A stretch of 64,000 nt of DNA from Syngnathus acus (lineage: Eukaryota; Chordata; Actinopteri; Syngnathiformes; Syngnathidae): NCBI RefSeq assembly GCF_901709675.1, contig NC_051088.1:5357664-5421663 (forward strand), in the 5' to 3' direction. The notes beneath the pieces are model-generated. The model had not been told where the DNA came from. It was given only the letters and a program-made list of their open reading frames with translations, and made no database searches. The translations under genes were made by a program, and so were the position numbers. Numbering within the stretch: position 1 is the first letter of the stretch; each line of letters begins with the position of its first letter. Positions 1 through 10,500 of the stretch are shown here, piece by piece.

Positions 1-1197
1 ATGGCATTAACAATGCAGAAATTAAAGCAACATTGACACTTCTCCGAGGAGATTCTTTGGCGGGCCTTCATTACTGCACGGCCGCCTTCACTTGCTTCCT
101 ATTTACAGATTTTGCAAACCTACCTTCCACCCTTTGACAGATGCGAAAATCTCTGTTAGCGTGCGCCGCATAAGCAGTATGACGTATACAACAGTGTCTA
201 CCACAAACGCCAAGGTGAATAATCTTTGCAATTATATATCAGAGCAGTCTTCATACAGGCACACTAAGGGTGTGTCTGTATGCTTGAAATGCTATTTATC
301 TGTGTATATCCCATGAAGGTGGAAGCATATACGACCTGCTCTACTTCTATTTTCTGATTTATAACGCCGGTGGAGAGGATCATCACAGAATCGCTTTATC
401 TTTTCTCTTTTATTACACCACATTTGTTTTCATTTTCTTCCCAAGGTCTGGCTGGCTGAATACATCACGAATCTCCCACGGGGCAACAAGGCCAGCCTCG
501 ACACCACGGGGGAGACAATTGGAAGACGAGGAGGGATTTCGGAGCATGTTTCATCATTAAAACCATTAGCATTGTCTTGACTTTGAAAACATTATTACCA
601 TGACTCTCAGTATTAGTGGGATAAGTGGACATATTGGCGGGGGCAACAGTCAAGCTTATTGGTCATAATGGCAAAAAATGTTCAAGGGACAAATGGAGAG
701 ATTAAAAATGTCAGGCTATAGGAGGAGTTGCGAAATGAAAATATAGCAATTCTGACTATACTCATTACCATTTCTCTTTTTCAATCTTGCTGTCAGCTAC
801 CATTTGGGTGATTAAGATAAGACAAGTCATTTGAGACACTTTTGAAGCCCGAGGCTAGAGTGGATAACAGAATCAGCAGTAGGGCGACTGCTAAGGGTGG
901 AGATGATTTGGCATTTGGGTTTAGCAGAGGTCAATGACCGGTTAATGCACAATGTAATACATGATTGACTCACCGAGCCTGAGGAGGAGGGGCGATGAGG
1001 TCAAAGGGTGGAGTTCAGCCTTGTTTGGGAGTCACTGTGGACACAGCACGAGTCAGTGAATTATGCACATTTGTGAGGTTTGTCATTGAATTTTTGCAGA
1101 AATATCTATGTGACATTCACAAGAATCCGAACATTGTCAGAATACATTTGGAACACATGAAGAGCAAATACTTGGTACACTTCCGTTAAACTGCGCA
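1..1197. other. Intergenic, no gene seen
   Basis: Short open frames here (for example 92-316, 465-653 and 995-1189) have no recognisable domain, no splice partners and no similarity I can name. I see no RNA gene or clear repeat boundary. Treated as gene-free flank. Confidence 0.5.
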
Positions 1198-1620
1198 AGA
1201 GACAGTCCTAGCAAATGTGCTGCCTCGTGTCAGAAAGCTAAATCTCAACCACAGGTCATGCAGCCTCCAATAGAATAATGATCCAAAAACACACGACTAT
1301 CAAAATCCAAGATCAGCTAAGAGCAAAACACTGGAGTAGTCAGACGATTCCTGATATAAATCCGATTGAACATCTGTGGAAGAAGCTGAAACATGCTGTC
1401 AGGAGCAGTTTGCTCACAACGGGGAGGCCAAAATAGCAGTCGACAGGTGCACAAGTCTCCCCGAGAGTTACAGAAATTGCCTGATTTAGCAATTGCCTCG
1501 AAAAAAAACGGTTGTGCAGCAAAATAATGAGGGTAACTTCTTTTTTGGCCAAGCCAGTTTCAGTAAGTTTCCCCCCCCCACAAATAGTCCTGGGCCACAA
1601 TTGAAAGTAAAACCTTTTTT
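1198..1620 (+). mobile_element. Tc1-like transposon relic (3' part)
   Basis: A decayed Tc1-type transposase tail is readable near 1340-1400, where one frame gives IPDINPIEHLWKKLKHAV. This is the conserved block around the last acidic catalytic residue of Tc1/mariner DDE transposases (usually PDLNPIEHLW). Upstream sequence around 1285-1310 (ATGATCCAAAAACACAC) resembles the family's DNDPKH block at DNA level. The frame is broken and no intact terminal inverted repeat was found, so it is a dead fragment. The boundaries are approximate. Confidence 0.65.
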
Positions 1621-3630
1621 TTAATTATTATTGCCAGTTTTAGTCAGTATGTGGGTAAAAAAAGTGTTCCAGATGCTGACTTCAGCTTTACAGATGTCAT
1701 GTCTACTGTGAAGGCGGTTTGTGTTGTAATCGTCATAATAACATTCATTACAGCCCTCTATTAGTTACGCCAGTTTTCTCTGTAATAGTTAAAGCAGATG
1801 ATGAAGGTAGTCGAAAGCAGGAAGCCACCGTTTGTGCTTACTGTAGCCAACTGCCATCATCTTGATCCAATGTGCATTATGAAAGTGTTTCAGACCCTGA
1901 TCCATCGATAAATTTAAAACTTTGATATTTTCATTCAGAGTATGAACCGCCATTCTCTGTTCATTCCCATTGCAGCGTTGACAGCCAGCACTGAAACTGA
2001 TAGCATCTATATCATTTCAAGGACATACAATATCACCCATGAGCCAAGCCTCTGTACATGAATACATAGAGGAAAGGTTTCCAGCTACACTTTTCCATAA
2101 TTGAATTCCCAAGGACATGAGAGGGGGCGGGGCATGGGGGAAATAGAAAAGGTTGAAAGGAGGGAGCACAAATGATACAGTCCAAAGGTTCTGTGTGATG
2201 AGTACACAATAGAAAATCACACAAAGACCTCAAAACCATTCAATCATTATATAGTATTCAGCCATAGAACAGTACATAAGACACCTTGGAAGAGTCGGGT
2301 ATGTTACAACACATAATAGAATCAGCCTTAAAAAATTCCTTTAAAAAGAAACAGCAGTGGTTACAGATCGCGCAATAAGCAATGCAGTTGTACATCCAAA
2401 TTGCATGGCCTTCATTCCCCTGGGGGTAAAATGACTCGTCTGCTCACTGCACTGACTATAATAACCTAGTACTGAGCCTATTTGATGGTTTGGTGGTACC
2501 TGTCAATCAAATCAAATGCAGCCCGAATAAATTTGCATAGTTACACTGCAATGAAACATCTGGAAGATTATGCAGATGCGGTTCAGGACAATACATCACT
2601 ACCAGACACTGATAATGAGAAATCGAAGATTGTTATTTTAAAATGTCATTCATATTTTGTTTGTTTTGCATCTCATTATAAAACTGAAATGGAAATTTGT
2701 GAAATACGTTTGGAAATATGCAAGTGATGGTGCTGAAATAGACAGTCCTCTGGTTTTGAGTGGGACCTTTTCTAGTTCAGGTCGGCATCGGGCTTATTGA
2801 TACAACAGCGCTCTCTGCTGGTTGACGATGGGAACATACAGCCATAGATTATGCCACGCGAAAACGAATGATCGGATATGCTCCAAATACGTGTTGTGTT
2901 AAAGTCGTAAGCACATCTGCCTTACAGTGCTGAGGTTATACGTCCGACCAGTCCGGGTTGCGCCCTGCCTGTGTCCCAAAGTTAGCTGGAAAAAAACTTC
3001 AGCTCGACTGCCACATTGGCAAGAACAAACAGTATAGAAAATGGCTGGATGGAAGGTCAACAACACTGCCCATTGATTTTTATTTATTGATTGATTTTCT
3101 TACATGCACATTGACAAGTCACTTCATTAAGTACACTGACATAACTCTAATGGGATCAAATTCGAAATTGATCAACAATACTCAAACAGGATGTTCTCAG
3201 AGGGTGAAGGCCACTAAGCTAAGAGTTTCACATAGCAAAGACAGCAGTGGATGCTCTTGGAAATTAAAATAATAATAATAATTTAAACACGTACTGTGAA
3301 TTTTGCCATTCTGTTCCTTGTTAAAGAAAAAGCAAATTGTGCAAAAAGAATTCTTTCAAAGCTTAAAGTCAGTCGAAATAATTTCAGCTGTAAAGCTTAG
3401 CGTGCATTTTAGGTTTATCCTGAAATTTTACACGGTAGTTTAACCATAGCCTACATTTTTGTGAGTAGTCTCTGTATCCTGTGATGCTTTAGTGGTCAGT
3501 CCAGCAAGCAGGGTGACCTTTGGGATAGGGTTATATGGTATCATGTCAAACAAATGGATTTCACTGATTGCCCCTGCTGAAGTACTGCAGCAATGCAGTT
3601 CTAACAGCAGGCCCTTGCATGGTCCAAATC
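1621..3630. other. Intergenic, nothing recognised
   Basis: AT-rich DNA with short non-conserved open frames only (for example 2482-2727 and 2958-3272). I see no exon set, RNA gene or bounded repeat. A short A/T-rich ATA run lies near 3271-3283. Confidence 0.4.
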
Positions 3631-3962
3631 TCAGGTGAAGTCTGACCAAGTGGAGGAATATTCACGACTTCCAGGCTGACCATGCTCCTCGCAAATGTTA
3701 TGCAGCACAAAGCAGACTACGGCTATTTTCCTGGCAAGCTTTACTTTGCAGTCCAGTTTTTGGTGAGGCATTTCCATTGACCTTTCAACCTCCCGAAGGC
3801 CGCTTCTAAAACCGAGCTTGCACAGTTCAGTCGTGAGTTGAAGGCGACTTGCTTTGGAGTCAAGTGTTCCATGTCCCAGAAGGGCGTCATGAGCCAGTTC
3901 TCCGTGGGGTTAATCTTCACCAAGAAGCAACAGAAACTCACAGTTGTTTCACGAGAGACCAA
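3631..3962 (-). pseudogene. PIF/Harbinger transposase (HARBI1-like) C-terminal fragment, frameshifted
   Basis: On the minus strand 3962-3741 reads LTPKQVAFNSRLNCASSVLEA followed by AFGRLKGQWKCL, matching the conserved Harbinger/HARBI1 segment (FN..LS.AR..VE.AFGRLKGRWRCL). The frame then hits a stop, but one base over it continues as DCKVKLARKIAVVCFVLHNI followed by CEEHG, the family's VLHNIC motif, to a stop at 3631-3633. One frameshift near 3748 therefore splits a recognisable transposase tail. The upstream DDE catalytic part was not found, so this is a relic. Confidence 0.8.
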
Positions 3963-5033
3963 AAAAATAGGTCACAGTGTCAACATTACATTAAAAAGAA
4001 ATTACCTTCTTTCTGTTGCGCAATCTCTGATGATGCATGCCACGGAGAAGTTGAAGTCGATAACGGGTTGCAATGTAAGCTTGCAAAGTCAGGAGCAACA
4101 TTTTCACAGTCGTTCTCCATTAGTACTGTTTTTCTTCTTGAACAAAGTTTGCCAACCAGCGTCCTTGCCGTGCGCATTTCCGCCACCTTAAATTACGTTT
4201 CTCATTCCGTGTTCTTGATCCCTACATGGACTCGTGACGTGTGCCACACCGTCTCGGCCCGGAAACCTAAACAATCATTTAGGCGTAGAATCGAACGTCA
4301 ATGCAGTCGCCAAATATTATGTGTAATAGTGGCACACTCGCCAAAGATGCGTACCACAGTTCAGCAGTCAACTGAGATTTTATGCGATTAAAAGACTGTA
4401 CAATCTGTCAAAGATAACATCACAACAACGTTTTAGAAACACAATTTGCTCACTTAATGACTAATACTACCAACTAATGGCAAATAACGCGGTTCGGAAT
4501 TTCAGACAATGGACAGATGGATTTTTTTTTTTTTTTTTAGATTTCTACAACTAAATAGATCTGAATAATGGAATAAGAAACAATTAATCGGAATTTGAAT
4601 TTTGATCTCATTATCAGGGGGACACAGATTATATATGTAATATATGTTTGTTTATATTTCAAAGATTGGTTCACTCTTCAGCGCTATCAAAACATCTTTG
4701 TGTCCTGTCACCACACCCAATATGGCAAACGCTCTGACGTATCATAAAATCTATTTACAAATGTTTACGGAATGCACCACTCGAGACCGAGCAAGATGGA
4801 GAAGTGGCCTTTTATTTTAATCAAGACACGTAGAAAGATGCCAAATCTGATTGCTACAAGACATATATACTTTGTGATTTTATGACTTTAAAAAGCTCTA
4901 GAACATTTTACGATAAAATATTACTGAAATTCAACAGGCACAAGGACCTCGCATCCTCTTCCAGGGCTACCCTAGTCTGCAAGTCGCGTTTGTCCCAACA
5001 GGAGGAGCGCACCACATTCTTGTGTGTGCAAGT
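3963..5033. other. Upstream flank of the WAP gene
   Basis: No gene recognised. It contains a poly-T run near 4520-4540 and AT-rich sequence. The last few hundred bases would hold the promoter and 5' UTR of the WAP-domain gene, but I could not fix a transcription start. Confidence 0.35.
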
Positions 5034-5854
5034 ATGGATAAGTATACAGTTTGTGCATTGGTTTTAGCACTCGGTGCATTTCTGCAATTTAATACAGCTG
5101 ACACTCAGGATTCTCCAAGTAATTTAACAGGTAGGATGTGCATAATCTTCGTACACTTTTACTCAGTAAAAAAAAAAACTTGTCAAGTTGAAACTCTTGT
5201 CTAATTTAGTACATTTACTTATTTACTCAGCGATTCTCCCGAAACCGGGCCAATGCCCTCGCCTTCTTAAAGTTGTGCCATCACATAAAGGGTGTGCGTG
5301 TGATGACGACTGTCCCGAGGACCACAAGTGTTGCGTCTTTGACTGTGGAACTGTCTGCGTCCCCCCTTCTTTCAGTATGAGCCCCCAATAGTTTTCCTTG
5401 TTTGAGTCTATCAATCACTGTGGTGTCCTTCGATGGGACGCGCCCTTGCATTTTAAAACGTGGTCATCTTGTTATGTTCTGATGATTTTTCAGAAAAGCC
5501 AGGAGTGTGTCCTCGTAGAAACTGGGGCTCTGGGATGTGTGCCGAGTTTTGCTCTGACGATAGTGACTGTCCCAATGAGGAGAAATGCTGCCACAACGGA
5601 TGCGGACATGAGTGCGTTGCACCTTACAAAGGTTAGATGGACTGGGAGTGTTCTATACCCCGCAGACACTTCGCTCTGTAACCCAGTATATTCTGTGTTT
5701 TGTGTGGCGTTGTGCGTCAGTGAAGCCAGGTCGCTGCGCTCTGCCTCAAGGAACTCCCATGTGTGCAGAATACTGCTACCATGACGGTCAGTGTCCAGGG
5801 GTGCAAAAATGCTGCCGGACAACCTGTGGTCATGCCTGCAGTGAGCCATGTTGA
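5034..5854 (+). CDS. wfdc2-like: Secreted three-WAP-domain protein (wfdc2-like)
   Basis: Four coding exons: 5034-5130, 5231-5374, 5494-5631 and 5721-5854 (stop TGA), about 170 aa. All introns are phase 1, so each WAP exon is a symmetrical cassette. Exon 1 encodes a signal peptide (MDKYTVCALVLALGAFLQ). Exons 2, 3 and 4 each encode one whey-acidic-protein four-disulfide core, with the KPG.C start, the paired CC and eight cysteines. The third has an extra cysteine at the very C-terminus (SEPC). WAP proteins are small secreted factors, often serine-protease inhibitors or antimicrobial; the actual target here is unknown. In mammals WFDC2 sits beside PIGT, which supports the orthology, but human WFDC2 has two WAP domains and this has three. 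The start at 5034 is the only ATG in frame before the hydrophobic segment. Confidence 0.85.
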
Positions 5855-6061
5855 ATGCACAACAATTAACTTCATGATAAAAATGCAGATGGAGCCCGGA
5901 GAATGGGCGTTTTATTATTTTAGTTTTTTTTTTTCTTCAAAATATGTTGAGGTAGGTCCTTAGATAACCAGCCACCCTACATAGAAAATATGGTTATAAA
6001 GATAATTCACATTTTGACATTTCATTCTCATCATTTCTTATCTGATATTTGAAAAATAATG

Positions 6062-6067
6062 AATAAA
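6062..6067 (+). terminator. Candidate poly(A) signal of the WAP gene
   Basis: An AATAAA hexamer lies about 208 bp after the WAP gene stop codon on the same strand. This is the first canonical signal downstream; cleavage would be expected 10-30 bp further on. Inferred from motif and position only. Confidence 0.5.
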
Positions 6068-7507
6068 TCTGTTATGAGAAATGTGTCACATTTATTTCCT
6101 GGAATATGCTATAAATGAACACATTTGTAGGAATGTAGCTCCACTTCAACATTGGAGCATCTGCTTTACATGTTGGAGCAGGACATCCCATAACATCTTG
6201 ATTTTCTTAGAATACCAGTGCATCAGCATAAAAACATACATCTGAAGCCTGCTTTTTATAAATGCTTGAAGAGGAAATCATTTGCAGCTGACCTCCCCCG
6301 CACCAGCACTTCCACATAGAGACCGCTGTGTTTGCCTGCTCCATTGGAGTTTGCTTGTACAGCATTGTGCATAAATGAGGGCAGTCAGAAGGAAGTAATC
6401 CAATTCCAACACTGAAGCAGTTTACAAATGTGACCCTTTTCTCTCAGCTCATCCTTGGATCATCTGATAACTGTAAAAGCATCTTGCCTATCATGTAGGT
6501 AGTTTGGTGAGTTCATGTCCCCGTAGCATAAAGATGCCAGTGAGACACGTAAGCGCCCTGAACCGGTAGGTGCAACATTGGTGATTACTTAACCTACGAA
6601 ATGTACGTTGATACTTTTTGGCATACTATTGGAAATAACTGGGTTTTGAACACCCGAAAATCAAAACATACACTGTCAAACATGTGTACAATCTTTATTT
6701 TGTGCAAGGCTCACATTTGACCAATGCTGCCAGAAATGGAGTCATGAAAGGAGTACTGAATGTTTATGAAAAAAAAAATGGTGGAAAAACTGCCTAACAA
6801 ATAACATTGTGACTCACTGTGGCAAACCCTGATGGGACAAGTCGGAAGTTGCATCAACCGAATAAAGGTTTTTCATTGTATGGGTTGAAACGGTGCTGCC
6901 CTGAGAACATTGCTGTACAGGCCAAATAAAATTACAATACTTATCACCTTGAGTACAAAAAAGAACATAATTGGTATAGAGTACCAGTTTCCGGTCATAA
7001 TTAAGGCCTTGATTTTCAAAAATGCAAATCAAACAAAAGTGCAAACAACACTTGTGAACCCACTTTTGGCATTCATGCAACAGAATAAAATCACCGTTAA
7101 ACAAATTATTTTTGATTTTGTCTGCTGCTATGCCGTGAAAATGTTCACATGAAAAATATGTGCCATGTCTAAATAATGGATGGAAATTGCTCCACTAGTG
7201 TTTGCAGAAACTTCAAAGTGACGATAAGACAGCAAAAATGTTCTGTTGAGAATGGATTGGCAGTCATGCGCTCATACATTCTGCTTACCTGCTTCCTTAA
7301 TGCTTGACAACTCGAGGATCCTGCCCTCCATCCATATTCAATCTAAAATGCGTTAACGTCTCTAAGTGACCATACATGATCCTAGAAACATATTACAAAT
7401 AAATAGAAAATCAAGTAGAAATTCAATCAGTTCTCTCCCAAATTGGACTTATTTATCAGCAGGTCAACTAAAGGAACAGTTGAGTGGGCCTGTCTTCCTG
7501 CTATGTC
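6068..7507. other. Region between the WAP gene and pigt 3' ends
   Basis: The two genes converge here. No coding exon or RNA gene was recognised. The part next to 7508 must include the pigt 3' UTR (minus strand). One minus-strand AATAAA (plus tttatt near 6694) is far away, so the pigt poly(A) site is not assigned. Confidence 0.4.
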
Positions 7508-10500
7508 TCACAGTGGCGGCACGCCCCGAATTTTACGGATTACGTTGGCGATCCGTTTGGCCAATCCCGGTCTGGGCTCATCTATTTGGAAATTGCGTGT
7601 GAGCAGGTTGAAAAGGGATCCATAACCCACAGCCAATACAGTGGACGTCAGGCAGATCACATTGTAAGGCATGCTGAAGTCAGGAGTGGGCAGGTTGATC
7701 AGCAGCGGTTCTGTGTAGAGGCGCACAAAGTAGCTGAACTCTTCTTTGCTGGGGAAGCTGAAGGAAGACACGGAATTGAAGGAGAACCTTTCCACCTTGT
7801 AGACACAGAAAACCTACAAATACTTACAAAGTGTTGAAAAGGGGGCTTTTGTGTGTCGCATTTACGTCCATGGCAACGATGCTTGGTACAAGAGAACTGA
7901 TAACAGAGGACCTAAACAGCAAAGAGTAATGAGTCATCCATCCATCCATCCATTTTCTGAACCGCTTAGTCCCCACGGGAGTCGCGGGAGTGCTGGAGCC
8001 TATCCCAGCCGTCATCGGGCAGTAGGCGGGGGACACCCTGAACCGGTTGCCAGCCAATCGCAGGGCACACAGAGACAAACAACCATTTGCACTCGCACTC
8101 ACACCTAGGGACAATTTGGAGTCTTCAATCGGCCTACCAAGCATGTTTTTGGGATGTGGGAGGAAACCGGAGTGCCCGGAGAAAACCCACGCGGGCCCGG
8201 GGAGAACATGCAAACTCCACACAGGGAGGGCCGGAGGTGGAATCGAACCCGCACCCTCCTAACTGTGAGGCGGACGTGCTACCCAGTGCGCCACCGAGCC
8301 GCGAGTAATGAGTCAGATTTTGGAAATATGTCGCTAAGCAACAACACTCTCGAGAAGCAAATTTGATGGGATGAAATTTAAAAAAACAAAAGCACAAACC
8401 CAACATAGAAGCCGTGATTGGGGTCTGGGGGGTACTCGGTCCATTTGAGCAGGGCTCTCTCAAACTGCACGCTGACTTCAGTGATAGAGTTTGGGGGAAG
8501 CTGCACCAGCATCTCCAGCATGTGCGGCTTCACACGGTCCTTGGATGGCTCATAGTGAATATAACCTGCCGGTGGAGGCACAGCAGCAAAGATGAGAATT
8601 GCCTCGATGAATTTTCATTCTGCAGCACCGGTGCAAAAGATAAATGTGCACTTTTTTTAGACAGTTGGAGGACGGTGGAGAGGTGAGATGCCAGACAAGA
8701 AAGGAAATTGCCAGTCATGTAGCAAGGACTAACTTAAGTTAAACACTAGAATAGACTACAACATGAATCAGGATTTTTAAAAATGGACCTGATGGGCAAA
8801 AAAAAGCCCATGTTCTCCCTTTTGAGGACAATAGAAGCACTTCAGAACTTAAAGACAGAACAAAAGGCAGTTCCATGGCTAAATTGCACGAGTTGAACTC
8901 AAGTTCTATGAAATGCAAATACAGCCAACTTAACTTTCTCATTTAGAAGCTGACCATTGTTACCTGAAAATTCATCACGAAATCTCATTTCTATAAATGT
9001 TTTACTTTGTTCAATTGGGTCCAAATGTGTTGAGTTGTGACAAACATTGAATTATTAAAGGTTCTAATCAATTAGATTAAAATTGAATAACTTTCATCTT
9101 TGCCATTTCTGGTACATTTCGTGGGGTCTTTCATGCAGGAAGAGGAATGTTGGATGTTGCCGTTTACAACTTATGTGAAAAGTACACATGGAAGATTTAT
9201 TTTTTTTTTTTATTCAAATTAAAACATGTTGCAATGTTTTGGGTTGTGTATGTTTGAGTTGTACTTTTGTGACTAATGCGACAATCGTGAAATGTTTGTT
9301 TCGCTTTTAGACGAGCGTTATGGAGTAAATATAAACCTTTAAATTACTTCCTGGAAAAAAACATTTATTCTAAAATATGTATTGTGCATATGTTATGACC
9401 TGACACATGAGTTACGTTGCTCTTTACTCACTGGGACTGTTATTCTTCCCCTTGCTGGTGACGTTGAGGGTGTGTATGTAGAGACGAAAATACCAGGGCA
9501 CCGAGTCCAGCAGCAGCACAGGAAAGGCCCTGTAGGGGTGGTTGTTGTATAGCAGTGTGTGGATCTCTCCGGTATGCAACCCTGAACCCGCCACATAGCG
9601 CTCCGCGTGGAGCAAGGGGCGTAGCATGTGAGCTGTAAGAGGACGAAAAGAGGACATGGTGCTTCGGAAGTCTCGCGTGGACATTACCAACAAAACAATA
9701 AAGGTTATAGTGTATTTCCAGTTGCTGTATACAGCAGGTTTTCTGACTCACCTTCACTAGATGTCCAGCGAATCAGGAGATTGAGAGAGGACGTTGCACC
9801 AAAGGTGCTTCTTTGAGTCAGGTCGTAGACAGAGAAGTTCCGTCTGTCCCCGAGCACCACCGCTCGGGTGAGCAGAGGAGTAGGAGGGCTCAGCACAAAA
9901 TCCTCCCCCTATAAAATGACCACGACTATAAAATATGCGCAGAAAGGAAGTTTTGATCAAATTTTAGAGCGCCGTTCAAACCTCAGCACTGTCGGAAACG
10001 TCGACGTAGATTTTACTGGAGGATGCCAACGGACACGCCTCTGTCAGGGTGCGGGAGAACATCTTGAAGAGAGACCACTCTATGGAAGAGAACAGTTGGA
10101 GCCACGCGTTAAAACACGTTCCTTTGGTGGCCGACAAACCTGAACCAACCTGCAGGGTTGGATTCCTACCTCGTTTGCCTTGTCCCGAAGTGATATAGTC
10201 AAAGACCACATTCAAAGTCTGTCTCAGCTCCACCGATGTGCTTGTGCAGTGTGTGTCCTCGCCCTGGCACACTGGTCGGATGTGCACTGCCTGGGAGTGA
10301 AAACTGCTGTGGAAGAGTTTCTCAGACTTGAGCAGGACAGCAAGGCCGGCCTGTGAGAGCAAAGTGCAACCATAGGAAATATGCGTTTGCCGATGTCACA
10401 AATGAGGACGATGGACGTGGTAGAACATGACCACTTTTACTGAAGACTCACCTTGGAGCCACATGGCAAGAGTTTCTTCCAGGGAGTCAAATTTTCAGTG

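Noticed and set aside
3849-4391. 180-codon open frame on the plus strand
   Set aside because: Partly antisense to the Harbinger relic, with no domain or splice logic.
5490-5849. 119-codon minus-strand open frame
   Set aside because: Antisense to the WAP exons; the plus-strand cysteine pattern is the real signal.
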